64,000 bases of DNA from Bullera alba (Eukaryota; Basidiomycota; Tremellomycetes; Tremellales; Bulleraceae): assembly GCA_001600095.1 (NCBI GenBank), contig BCIX01000001.1:2542001-2606000 (forward strand). Direction: 5' to 3'. Below the pieces are notes generated by a model, which was given only the letters and a program-made list of their open reading frames with translations, searched no databases and was not told where the DNA came from. The translations under genes and the position numbers were made by a program. Below are positions 12,483-23,861 of this stretch, piece after piece (the stretch's first letter is position 1; each line of letters starts with the position of its first letter).

Positions 12483-13081
12483 TCAGTATTGTCGCGGTGG
12501 AGGAGGCGGGTGACCTTGGTATTGATTCGAGCGTCCACCATATGGGTCCATACCGGGAGGATAAGCGCTAGGAGGTTGTGGATCTGGACCATTGCCCTTC
12601 GGCATCTCCCAATCTATGAGAAGGACAGTCAACGACTGGGTGTTTCCCGCCTCCGGCTAGCTTCGGCTGCACTCACGGCAAATACTGCATATCCAGATAT
12701 GGTGCTTGCTGAATGGGATCAAGGGGATCCAGAAGAATTCGAAGACACTTCGACTTGTAGCTCCGACGACAGATGCTACAGCGAATGTCATGTCAAGTTT
12801 TGATCCGCAGCCAAGGGAGACTGTCCTGGTAGCTCATCACTCACCGTTGTGGCACCGTGGACACATTCTTCCACCATCGTTCCCATCTTGCTTGATCTAT
12901 AAATCACATCAGCTTGGAGAGCTCAAGATCGGGACCGAGTACGGACCTTGGTGGGAACGCCGCCTGTGGTAGTCAGCTTTTGGCTCTCATATCAGGTGGT
13001 TACTCACAGATTAAAGGGATACACACTGCGGAGTGTCAGCTTCGTAACGCTCGCGGACAGGTGGGTGTTGTTGCACATACT
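12483..13081 (-). CDS. Small zinc-ribbon protein, start codon split by an intron
   Basis: Six pieces join without phase conflict: the A at 13081, then 13025-13008, 12963-12947, 12896-12845, 12775-12677 and 12613-12483, giving 105 residues. The protein begins MCIPLICGGVPTK and carries two cysteine knuckles (MCPRCHN and ICSICHW) around a hydrophobic stretch (FEFFWIPLIPFSK), then ends in a Pro/Gly/Tyr-rich tail. This is the plan of a fungal zinc-ribbon family with a membrane-apposed middle; its function is not established as far as I know. The start is inferred: the GTATGT donor after 13081 leaves an A that joins TG after the CAG acceptor at 13026. Initiation at the internal Met before CPRC is the alternative, but it would lose the conserved-looking N-terminus. 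Confidence 0.75.
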
Positions 13082-13130
13082 CTTGAGACAGTTGCACTCG
13101 CACCCTCTCTGCGCTGTATCTTGGAGTGTG

Positions 13131-13516
13131 ATGAGCAGTAACGAGGAAGACGATTTGTTATTGTCGACGAGAGAAGGCCAGCTCGGTGCGCCAGATCGAC
13201 GTCATGCTGCGGCAAAGCCCGCCAAGAAATCTCTCGCCACCCCGCTGCCTTGGGGCAGTGGCAGCGGCCCCAGGGCCCAGCTGCACCAGCGCCCCAGTTT
13301 GGCAACGTGGGACGTTGGTTGGCCTTGACGACCTTGACCGTCTTGCTCTGTCTTGGCGCGGTTCTTTTCAAACGTGCGGACCGAAGATCTACAGACTCCA
13401 TGGAGTCCATCTTACTCTACGGACTGGCCGATGCTCTTTCAAAGCCAATACTACTTGTTCCAACTTCCCACCGACTAGGCAGTGGCGCTGCCGCAAATGA
13501 CTTGACATCTGAGTGA
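13131..13516 (+). CDS. Candidate single-pass membrane protein, frame interrupted
   Basis: The region opens with MSSNEEDDLLLSTREGQL and later contains a convincing transmembrane helix (WLALTTLTVLLCLGAVLF) followed by a basic stop-transfer stretch. The two parts are in different frames. Either a 95-bp intron (13186-13280) joins them in phase, or one G is missing from the GGGG run at 13252-13255. Adding one G would give a single open frame of about 128 codons. It diverges from the zinc-ribbon gene, with about 50 bp between them. No family recognised. Confidence 0.4.
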
Positions 13517-13678
13517 TCTGAGAGGACTGAGAGGACTGAGTGGTTGATTTGAGTGTTTGACGAAGACTTAGACCTCACTGGTTCTGAATCTGGACTGCAT
13601 CAACTTTCATTGAGGTTAGAGATATAGTTATGCGTACTGATACCTCCTCGCCAATGAAATACTCCTCCTTCCTGAGGC

Positions 13679-14602
13679 TCAGAGGTCATCATCCTCCGAT
13701 CCCTCTTCCTCTAGCTTCCTGAGGTAAGCATCATTTAGCTCCGGATCCATCATACGCTCTCCATATCTTTGGCTCGCCTTCCCAGATTGGAGAGCTTGGA
13801 GGGCTGTCTCGAACACATCCTCGGACCCCTCTGGAGCTGCGCTGGCCTCCTCTTGGCTCTCTGCCGCTGTAGGGTCCTGCATACTTTTGAGGTAGGCATC
13901 GTGATTGGCTTTGTACTCGGGATCTTCCAGCAGGTTGGAGTACTTGCTCAGAGCCCTACCATCTCGGAGCGCTGCAAGGGCGTCTTCTACAGTTCCTTCT
14001 CCAGATTCAGTATGGGATTCATCGTCACTCTCGACTTTGACGGTAATTGACCCCCCACTTGTGCGGGCGGCCTTCAGTCTTGCGAAGTCAGCTTCCAGCC
14101 CAGTAAGAGCCACAGCACGGTCTCGAAACTCCCGTGCTTCTGCTTCCTCGTCCACATTGCGGGTAATCTGGAAGTGCTCTTCAGCGGGCCCGTCAAACAC
14201 AGGCAGAAGGGTCGTTCCAGTAGTCACTGATGACTTGAGCCGTTCGGCGATCGTACTGAGGCCTGACTTCGAATTGAAAGATATAGACTTATCCTTCGAA
14301 GCCTGTATGATCGTCATTCTGTCCTTGTCCCCGACCACGGAACCCCAATTCGCCTCGGTTGCGTTGCTGGCAGCCGTCCTGGCTCTGTACAGAGCACCCT
14401 TGACATCGCGCATTGCCGACGGCAACGATCCGATCGTCGACTTCCATTGTTTCTCGTTCAGCCCAGTGATGGTGGCGAGAGTGGTCTGAGAAGCCGAGGA
14501 CTGAGCGTCACTGCCCTCCGGCTTCTCCGCCGACGATTGGACTGCCTCGGATACGTCTCCCTGAGACGTAGACTTGGGGTTCCTGGTCTTTCTTCGAGGC
14601 AT
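13679..14602 (-). CDS. Unrecognised acidic protein with two C-terminal repeats
   Basis: A single uninterrupted frame of 307 residues starts MPRRKTRNPKS and ends EEEGSEDDDL. It has a basic N-terminus, a Ser/Thr/Ala-rich middle and an acidic C-terminal third, with no signal peptide or membrane helix. Two related units of about 38 residues are visible near the end: one with EDALAALRDGRALSKY and DPEYKANHDAYLKSM, the other with ETALQALQSGKASQRY and DPELNDAYLRKLEEE. A TATA-like box lies about 75 bp upstream. The lack of introns is unusual in this window. I do not recognise the family. Confidence 0.7.
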   Translation of the reverse strand: MPRRKTRNPKSTSQGDVSEAVQSSAEKPEGSDAQSSASQTTLATITGLNEKQWKSTIGSLPSAMRDVKGALYRARTAASNATEANWGSVVGDKDRMTIIQASKDKSISFNSKSGLSTIAERLKSSVTTGTTLLPVFDGPAEEHFQITRNVDEEAEAREFRDRAVALTGLEADFARLKAARTSGGSITVKVESDDESHTESGEGTVEDALAALRDGRALSKYSNLLEDPEYKANHDAYLKSMQDPTAAESQEEASAAPEGSEDVFETALQALQSGKASQRYGERMMDPELNDAYLRKLEEEGSEDDDL

Positions 14603-14676
14603 GGTTTAAGAAGCCGAGTGTTGAGAACGAAGGTATAGTGAGAGCTTTTGGCCGTTATCGGCAGTGGTAGTTAGTG

Positions 14677-14688
14677 TATATATATATT
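14677..14688 (-). promoter_or_regulatory. TATA-like box
   Basis: An alternating TA run lies about 75-85 bp upstream of the minus-strand ATG at 14602. It is the best TATA candidate in this part of the window. Confidence 0.4.
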
Positions 14689-15098
14689 TGTCAGTATCAT
14701 GAGCGCCATAAGCCAGAAAGGATGTCAGAGAAAGGATGCTGTTGGTCGGACTGCGACAGATGACGCCATGGAGACATTAGTGGCATTTGTGACATCCTAT
14801 GACGTGTCAGAGCTGACACATCGCAGATCCGTCATCAGTCGCTCAAACACGCGAGGCTTCGCAGCGTTCTATCAGATAGAACATCAGTCTGGACTCTGGA
14901 GTCTGACACGACAGCAGGGACCGTACACTGCTATCCCGACGTCAGACGTAAGCTACCTCCTATCCACCGTTCATTCAGCTCATCTACTTCGAATGACTAC
15001 TACCTAGCCCCGCATTCCCCAAATGACCATGTTCACTCAACAGATTCTCCGGCTGGTGTAAGGGCGAGTCACCTTTTTGCACCTTGCTAGCCCTCTGG

Positions 15099-15871
15099 CT
15101 ACTTTCGCCTGGCAGCTTTGAGCATGGCCTCAAACGATTTGGAGTCGTTCGCGGTCAGGCAGCTGGTGAGTTCAATGGGACCAATCTCCTGTCCTGGGTG
15201 CTGTGCTTTCCAAGCCTCGATAGCGGTCTCGGAGTCCTCGTCTTTTGGTTTCCAGGCGACGAATCCTTCCGGGACTTCAGCATCATCCGACTCCAATTGA
15301 CCCATTGTCACAGAGTACTGTCGTGGGCGATTTTGCCTGTATTGCATCAAGCTTGTCAGACTGGCCCTGGCGTCTCGAGTCCCGTTGAGGACGGAGGCGT
15401 AATCAGTTTGTAGACGTCTCAGAGTAGCGGTAAGTGACAGATACTCAGAATCAGCCGGCTGGGCTGACGTCCTGATGATCTCGTCCACGCGAGCTAGGGC
15501 GTTCAAACCCACGGTATCACCGTTGGTCACGACAGCTCGACCGAGAGCACTCAGTGGAGTAGCGGACCCGCTGGCGTTACTCATTTGCGCTACCTGATAA
15601 TAGTTTCCGCCACGAGTGTTCAAATGCGGGTCGGATTGAATGCCGAGTTGGTGTCGAGTAGAAGGAGAGGATCCAGTTGCTTGTGCAATTCTCCTCTGCT
15701 CTCTGGATATGTAGTTGGGTCAACGGCTCTTTCTCAATGACACTGCAATGAGTCCACCCACCGAAGCTGCGCAGAGTAGTAAGCTCTGGTATTGGCATCG
15801 GAGCCACTGAAGTCGAGCCCGAAGGCTGCCGAGAGTGCCTCGGAGGTGAAGTCCGAGTGATCTTCTGGCAT
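15099..15871 (-). CDS. Unrecognised 237-residue protein
   Basis: Two exons (15871-15762 and 15702-15099) meet in phase. The protein starts MPEDHSDFTSEALSAAFGLD and ends FEAMLKAARRK. It is soluble in character, Ala/Ser/Thr-rich, with helical, possibly coiled-coil stretches around RVDEIIRTSAQ and TATLRRLQTDYASVL, and a more acidic, Trp-containing part (AWKPKDEDSETAIEAWK). No domain is recognised. It lies in tandem with the equally unplaced gene at 13679-14602, and both could be lineage-specific. Gene structure is reasonable, function unknown. Confidence 0.65.
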
Positions 15872-16899
15872 TGTTTTATATGAGTACGTGTAGGGTCTCC
15901 TGGAGCAAAATCAAGGTACTTGAGTACTTGTACGCGGGAGTGGGAGGGGGAGTGGGAGTGGCAAGAATAGAGGGAAGGGTAATTCTACGGCCACCATATA
16001 TCGGCGCCTCTGTCTGGCAGATAGTCGCTCGAAGACGACACCGTATCGATATCACCTTTGTATCAAAGGCTCATGACACTGAAGTGTTCGAAGGGGTCAC
16101 CGTCCTTTCTCGTGATAGGAAGTCTTCTCCGTGTGACATCGCTGAGGTGGTCGATGAGTTGTTGGTGATGAAAGGATGAGTGTTGACGTCACGCTGTCTT
16201 GCACAGTATTGGGCGTGACGAGCGAAGAGTCAAGACTTCGTCGGGACTCGAAGGATTCCCCGTGTGACGTCGTTGAAGTGGTCGATGGGTAATCGGTGCT
16301 GAAGGGATTAGTGTCGACGTCACATCATCTTGCATGACGTTGAGCCTCGTTGAGCACGGCGAACGAAACCCATGGCGTGACTGGCAGAGCATTGCGCCAG
16401 ACAGAGGAAAAAGGGAGAGGAGCCGGGGCATACGAGTCGAATCATGGTCGTCTCGAATTCCTGCGGCCGTACAGATTGGCCGTCCGCATGGATCGTTCAG
16501 ACGTAGAGTATCTTGCAGCTGGTCCGGACAGCAGTGGTAGGTGACTGTAGGCTAACCTGCGGCCTTGATGGCCTTTGTTGACAGGTGAGCTATTGGGACG
16601 GAGGAGATCCCGTTACGACGGGTGTGAGCGCCGAGGCAACCGTGAGTAGCGTATGTGCGCACGGTGGCGGGTTGCACATCACGTGATGCGAAGAAGAAAG
16701 TTGGTGATTCCGCACACCCACGCCCTACCGACGCAGCTTACCGGCTGCACTATTCATTGCTTGCCCGTCCGCCCAAGCCCCAGCAATAGCTTGAACAAGA
16801 CAGGATCCGCCAGCCGTAGGAGAACCTTGAGGAAGCCGCGAAACAAAGCCGATCTGCTTTTCTGGCATCCGATCAGGAACGCACCTAGAAGGCTACAAC
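15872..16899. other. Intergenic region with a diverged duplication
   Basis: This is the shared upstream region of the divergent genes at 15871 (-) and 16900 (+). It contains the 75-bp repeat pair listed separately and no coding exon I can support. Confidence 0.5.
16129..16334. repeat. Two 75-bp direct repeats carrying CRE-like words
   Basis: Copies at 16129-16203 and 16260-16334 align without gaps at about 80 percent identity (15 mismatches counted by eye). Copy one contains the perfect palindrome TGACGTCA at 16184-16191; copy two contains CGACGTCA at 16315-16322, and a TGACGTCG at 16266. TGACGTCA is the classical ATF/CREB (CRE) binding word. The pair lies about 260-770 bp upstream of two divergent genes. 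Confidence 0.7.
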
Positions 16900-19038
16900 A
16901 TGGCGTCCAGTACTACCGATGCCTTGCTCGAGTGAGTACAGATTACATATACGCTGAGCGTCTTGCTGATATGATGGTAGTTCCGAGATCACGTTTTCGG
17001 ACCCCCCCTTTTCCCACCTCGACCCACGAGTGCTTCGTGCGCTAGCGGACATGTCATTCGCCCACCCTACCCTTGTTCAAGCCAAAGCGATTCCTCTACT
17101 CCTAGATGGCAAAGACGTTTTGGCGAAGGCTAGAACCGGATCCGGCAAGACAGCAGCATACTGCGTTCCAGCTGTGCAAAAGATCTTGGAGCTCAAGTCG
17201 GTGAGTATTAGTCATGTGATCCGCCTTGTGCGAAGTTGACATCTTGTAGTCGACGGACTCGTCTAGTCCCGGTTGGCAGTCTACCAGGGCGGTCGTGCTC
17301 GTCCCCACGAAAGAGCTCGGTCTGCAGGTCACTGCTTTTCTCAAGAAGATAACCGTATACTGCGAGGGATCGGTGGCCGTTTGCAATGCTACATCTGGGG
17401 GATCCTCAGTACAGAAGTGAGTTTGATCGCACGTGGAGACGTACGCAGACCCTGATGGCTTGATCTACAGACTTTTGTTGAATGACAAGCCAGACATCGT
17501 CATTGCAACACCGAGTCGACTACTCCAGCTGCTACAGTCCTCGTCGGTAGACCTGAAGAATCTGTCATTCTTGGCCATAGACGAAGCAGATCTGCTTCTG
17601 TCGTATGGTCATAAAGACGATCTTACGAAGATCATGGATCCATCAAGCGGGTGGATTCCTAAACTCGGTGTCCAGGGCTGTCTCATGAGCGCTACTCTCG
17701 GCGAGGATGTCGAGGGTGTGAAGGGAATGATCTTGCGAAATCCCGTGAGTCCCTGCTGCTCTTCATACATGAGATCACACTGACGTGTCGACACAGGCTA
17801 TCCTTACGCTGTCCGAACCAACTTCCTCTTCCCTCCTCACCCAGCACTTCACGTACACAGGAGAGCGAGACAAATTTCTTCTGATATACGTCCTACTCAA
17901 GCTCAAATTGATCCGCGGCAAATCCATCATCTTCGTCAACGAGGTGGATCGAGGGTACAAGGTCAAGCTGTTCCTCGAGCAATTTGGCGTCAAAACCTGT
18001 GTTGTCAACTCGGAACTCCCACTCGCCAGTCGATATCACGTGGTGGAGGAGTTCAACAGGGGCGTGTACGATGTGATTGTGGCTACGGATGAAGGGTCGA
18101 TGGGCGGACTGGAGGATGAGGTGCCCAAGGCCGAGGATGATGAGGCGCCGGAGGCTGGTCAAGAGACAGCCGAAGAGGAGGTTACTGGTGAGGCTACCGA
18201 GGAGAATGCCGAAGCAGGACCTTCGAAGCGAAGAAGAGCAGCATCGCCACCCAAGGGCAAATCTTCGAAACGTCGTCGTGGAGATGCTGCATCCTCCATG
18301 GCAAGAGGTATCGACTTTACATCCGCCTCGAGTGTCATCAACTTCGACTTGCCGACTACCACCACATCGTATTTGCATCGTGTGGGACGTACGGCCCGAG
18401 CCGGACATTCTGGACTGGCTTTGTCATTCATTGTGCCCAAGAAAGACTGGAACAAAGACCGGTACACAAGTCTGAAGACGGCAGAGAAGGACGAAGTGGT
18501 TTGGCAGAGGATCAAGGATCGGGTGCGCAAAGAGGAGGGAGGCGAGGTGAAAGAATGGGATTGGGGAGGCAAAAAGGGAGAGATTGAGGGATTCAGGTAT
18601 CGAATGGAGGATGCGTTGAAGTCGACGACGAGTAAAAGAGTCGCAGATGCCCGTCGAGAGGAGGTCAGGCGAGAGCTCTTGAACAGCGAGAAACTCAAGG
18701 TATGCCCAGAAGCGAGACACCGGCAGTGCGTTGTTGGGCATTACAGCTGACCTTGTACTCAGTCCCATTTCGCAGCGAACCCTCTGGATCTCGCCTATCT
18801 GCGACACGACGCGCCATTACATCCCGCACGAGTTTCGAGCCATCTCAAGCACGTCCCATCCTATTTGATGCCAAAGATTGCCGGGATCTCAGCACCCTCT
18901 GGCGGCGGGGATGTGACGGACAACGCTCACATTGGGTTCAACAAACGCGGCCATGGACGGGGTAGAGGCAGAGGCAGAGGTGGTCGAGGCGGTGCATCTG
19001 GCGGCAGGAAGAAGGTGGACCCGTTGAAACTCAAGTAG
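16900..19038 (+). CDS. DBP9: ATP-dependent RNA helicase Dbp9 (DDX56 type)
   Basis: Six exons (16900-16931, 16981-17200, 17250-17416, 17471-17744, 17797-18699, 18763-19038) encode 623 residues. DEAD-box motifs appear in order: Walker A ARTGSGKT at 61-68, VPTKELG, TPSRLL, DEAD at 177-180, SAT at 213-215 and [10 protein letters not shown] near 425. An acidic then basic insertion (about 333-399) sits between motif IV ([10 protein letters not shown]) and motif V (ARGIDF), which is the hallmark of Dbp9. The C-terminus has a Gly/Arg repeat, typical for nucleolar RNA binding, and ends KKVDPLKLK. Dbp9 acts in 27S pre-rRNA processing for the 60S subunit. Phase fits at all junctions. Confidence 0.95.
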
Positions 19039-19361
19039 AGAAGGACTAGCGAAGTGGTGGTATCCTGGGTATCTGATCTATGCATGTTTTCGTAATCCTT
19101 GCAGTTGGATTGCTATTTCTGGGTTGGGGGGTCGTAAATAGCTCGGTCATTATGTGGTCCATTTGACCCATTCTACGATGATTGACACCGCTTGCTATCT
19201 TACTCGACACATGGATCTACCTCTGTACAGAAAGGACACTGATATCACCATACGAGGCTGCTTCAGCACTGGCGGCTCGCAATCATCCGCACCCGAGCGA
19301 TAAAGAGGATACGGTGGATCGCCTGGACGAAATCTGCGATAGTGCGGATTTGACCGTCTAG

Positions 19362-22300
19362 ATGGCCGACGAGGATGATAACAACAACAAGCGACGGCGT
19401 GAGTGTGCGAGTCACGAATGTTGATCAACATTGAGTGACTGATACGACATGGTGAATAGGTCAGAACGTAGCGTGTGATTCGTGCAAGTTTCGGCGCGTG
19501 AAATGCGATCTCTCCGACCTTCTTCAACGCCCGGACATTGCTAGTTCGAGTGGGGGAACAGCAGGCGAGCCGACTTTGTCAGATTTGGTGAGAGCCAACC
19601 CAGGTGTGGACTGCAGCAAGTGCTCGGCGAAAGGGTTGAAGTGCACCAAGGATCAAATAATCAATCCCAGCAAGCCCAACAAAGGAGGAAGGAGGATCGA
19701 TGAAGCCAGGAGGAGGTTCGGGGCAGGTGAAGCCGAGGCGGGTCGTGGCCCGGAGGGCCTGCTCGGCGAGGAGACTGGACAGCGGGAAAATACGGACGTG
19801 AATCGGGCAGTCGATGCGGAAGGCGTGAACAATGACGATGGGATTGGATATCCCCTGGACCCACCTCAGGACCAAAGTACCGTTGGAGATGTTGTAACGC
19901 AATCAGCCTCGACGTTGCCCGCCAACCCCGCTCCCTGGGGTGGAATACCTCTCACCGGGCTACCTGTTTCCAACGATGTTGCGCCTGTCGTTGTCGACTC
20001 GGACTTTCAAGCCTTCCTTGACAGCCTAAATCAGCCTCCGACATCCAGCGAGGTTATACCGTCCTACCATGATGTCCCGCTGTTTACCGCCTCGTACTCG
20101 CCCTATGACATTCTCACCGACAAAGTCAACACCTCAACCAGTCAGACGGAGCTCCAGGCCAAAGCTGTGTGGAGATGGAATGATCAGCAACATGGGGTTG
20201 CCATTGCTGCGAGAGCGGTATCTGTCGAGCCCACCGAGAATCAGTTCGCGGCTTCCTTCCTTCCCCCACATCGTCAGTCATGGTCCTTGGAGGCGACATC
20301 GACTCCGAGAACCTCGTCGTCGTCGATCAGTGGGACGCCGGTATCGTCGAGCTGGGCACAGTCGAACTCTGCCACTAGCAATCTGGACGACAGCAGTTCG
20401 ATAGTCGGGAGGAAACGACAACGGACCAATGAAGACGTTTCTGATGGTAACGACTGGAGGCTGTGGAGTGAAGCGTGCGATCAGATGGTCAGATGGGGCC
20501 GGAGAGAGCGCGTCCAGGAGAGACTAGCGGACAGGGCATTGGGACAGGAACTGAGCAAGCACTTGGTCAAGACATTCTTCCACTGTGTTCATCCATCCTT
20601 TCCGGTAGGTGCTTCCTCTCGGCAATCAGGAGGTCAAGCTGACTCGTGGACCAGGCGTTGAGCCCTGAGAGCTTCTATATCGACTGGCATAGAGCCGACC
20701 AGATCTCCGAACGGATGAGCCCTGCTCAGGAGGCATTATGTGCTGTGATGGAAGCATGGGGTGCTAGGTACTCGGACTCTGCTGTCGTGAGTCAGGCTAG
20801 AGGGCGTCGGGGCGAAACTAACAACGTGAAAGATACTTGGTCTCGGTCCGGACCTGGCCAAGAACGCGCCGAAAGGTGAGATCGTCCCTTGCTCTATAAC
20901 AATCTAGCTGACGATACCTGTTTTCAGTCATTCAGAAAGACGGAACCGTGAGACAAAATACTTTACTTGTCCTGGCACTTTGCTGATGATCTCGACAGCT
21001 AATACCGGGCTCGCAAGCCCGCACACATTGGGGCAGATCACGGACAACAGCGTGTAATGCTCTTGTCGAGAGGGCACGAAAGCTCATCGATGGGAATGGC
21101 TTAATGCGCTCACCCTCTGTCACGGGAGTACAGGCCATGCTTCTCTATAACCAGCTTCTTCACATCAGCGATCAGAAGGACCTAGCTACGGCTCAGTGGA
21201 TGGAAAGTGAGTCTCAGTGCGATGCCTCCTACAGCATGAGCTGATCTGACTGCCGCGCAGATCAAATGCTCCAGGCGATGACGGTGGAACAGATGAAGAT
21301 GCTCAATCTGATGTGGGACGCGCCCGGCGAGATACCCTCAGACACGCCAGAAATGCCCTCGCCTCAGGCTCAAATGCGCATGAAGCAACGGTGAGTAGTT
21401 CTCTATACGACAAATTTGGCAGAATCAAGCTGATAGGACGACATCAGGCGTATATTTTGGACGGTTGTGGTTTCCGACGCCTTCAGTGCTGCGACAGCTG
21501 GCGAGGAGCCCAGAATGTAAGTACTGCCCCCTCGTCTGGTCCAGACACTGATCACGCTTTACCCTACAGACCTGACTCTCAACTTGAAGCTGCTGCCGAG
21601 TGGTTGACCGAGGTCAGCGCGAAGCTTCCCCCATCCACCTTCAAAACACTTGCAGTGAGTAAAAGTCCCGAGAGCGGGAACATTCCAAGCTTCCAAGCTG
21701 ACTGAGTTCCAGTTTTTCATGCAATGCTACCACCGCTTCGCTACCATCGGCAGGATTATAGCAAAGAAGATGGCGATACCGAGCAAGCGCCCTGGTACAA
21801 TCAGGGTTCCCGAATTTTGCACCGCTGTTCGACAGTGCTGGAGCATGCTGGTACGTCAGGCAGCAGTGATCGGCTTTCGAGTCACCTATCGCTAAGCCTC
21901 AGTACAGGACACTTTGGCTAGTGAAATTTTGACTGTCACGTCGGATCTGCTGAATTCGTGTGAGCATACTCTGCTTGGATTCTCGCCTATGAACGTAAGT
22001 CCTTTTTCAACTTGAGTGAAGAGTGCTGACCGTTGAGCAGTACATCAGTGAGTACCGTATCACCGCTGGGATTCAGCACTTATGATGCCACTGTCCAGCC
22101 AATCTTCGTCTCTCGACTCCGTTCATGCTCCTGATCATACATCAATGGATCACGGAACAATTGACCTTCCGGAGGACCTTGACATCTTCGTTCATCGTCG
22201 ATGATGCCTCGTCCTCCGGCAGTCCACCTTCCCCTCAGAATCCCGACTTGGCGATGCTCGAGGGCCTGAATATGCAAAGTATAGACGTAACACTTCATGC

Positions 22301-23699
22301 CTGCCGGTCGCAGATCGATTTGTTCAAGGTGTGTCCAAGCTGCCTTCCTGGATGCCGCGGCTAAGTCCCAGCAGGTACTGTTGCCTACGGGAATGGTGCA
22401 AAGTACGTAACATCGTTCTGAAAGGTATCAGAGCGCTATGCTAATACCTCGAAGGCGCTGTGATATTCTTGCGCGTGCAGATTTCCGCGGCCCTGTTCCT
22501 CTCAGAGGTTCCGACCAATGAGCAAGGATACCCGGCGGACTCGGTGCGCAACATCTAAACGCTATGCGAAGCTCCCATATAGCTGACATTGGGTACAGCG
22601 CGGCGGAATGGGCTGGACGTGGGAAGCCAAGCAGAGTGAGATCAAAGTCTGCGTGGATGCGTTGTATCAGATGGTAAGCTTTGCGACAATCATTCCCTGC
22701 ACACTTCGGCTGAACGCTTCTCTTAGGGATGGGGTATGTGGCTTGTTGAAGTAGCTGTATTGAATTCGACTGATATGACACTCTTTAGCTTGGGCCGATG
22801 TCGGCGAGACCCTTAACAGCATCATGGTGACTATGGAGCGGATGGAGCCAACCCTGGACCAATTGGCGGCCTACGCCAGTCAGCCCAAGAGCAGAAACGT
22901 CAGAGTTGAGTCTGCCAAAATACAAGAGGAGATGCAGCAGGCCACGCTGCTCAAACAGGCAATGGTCTTCTGGCCACCGAAGTGAGTCTAAGCAGTCCCT
23001 TAATCTGAATCACGAACAGGGCCGCTGACGACTTGACCTCCTAGATCGGTTCCGACAATGATCGAATCGGCAATGAGAGATTTACAGATTTCTCCGGATA
23101 GGCCGGTGCAACAGCTCGATCTGACATCATCTGCTGTGCCTTGGCGAGAACTCGACGAAGTGAATGCGGCAAGATCCTCCCGACTGGTTTCCCAGCAACA
23201 TAGTCAATCTGGGCTGCCTGGAGATGTCATTGACGCGTGGCAGAAAGCTGGGGCTGGGGCCGGGGAAACGTCTGGACAAACGCAGAACAAGTCGCATGCC
23301 TTGAACCGCGCTCTGGATCGGATGGGCGTACCGGACTTTGATCTGGCCAGAGCAGGACACACCACCTGGCCAACACCTACAACACAAACGCCATCAGACG
23401 AACATATTGCGTGGGGAGCTCATGGCAGTGTCCCGGATCCGTCCTTATGGCCAACAGAAACAGCGAATGCTGCCATGGTCAATCCACCCGATTGGACAAG
23501 TGGTCCGAGCGATACGTGGAACGAAGCCCAATTCGACTGGACACCCGACACAAGTGACGGGCCACCAGCCAGTAAGAGACCTAACACTGCAGCTGGCGCA
23601 CCGTTTGTTCCGGGTGAGGGATTGGACGAGATGGATCTCGAAGTCCTGCTCAGGGACATCGAAAATGGTGCATTTGGCAGCTTCAGTGGTTCGACATGA
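19362..23699 (+). CDS. Zn2Cys6 transcription factor with long zinc-cluster loop
   Basis: Nineteen exons fit in phase from ATG 19362 to TGA 23699 and encode 1126 residues. Exon 1 ends at 19398, exon 2 is 19460-20604, and the rest are short, including two of 7 nt (22041-22047, 22727-22733). The zinc cluster starts at about residue 17 (ACDSCKFRRVKC). Its second half (CSKCSAKGLKC) follows only after a 35-residue loop. A Ser/Pro-rich linker precedes a fungal transcription factor regulatory domain, recognisable from the RRIFWTVVVSDAFSAA stretch. The last exon is an acidic, Trp-containing low-complexity tail of about 218 residues, a plausible activation region. It converges on the second regulator, with 162 bp between stops. 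Target genes unknown. Confidence 0.88.
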
Positions 23700-23861
23700 G
23701 GAACGCGCTCTGCTGGGTCAGGACGTGCCAACCTCTGGGAACCGGTACATGAACGCTATATAATATAAATTAGAGTCGTAATTACTCGGCTATCTGCTAC
23801 AACCTATTGTACAAACTACAGGGAGAGAACGTTCTCTGATGTATCGCATAGCAAGTCAATC

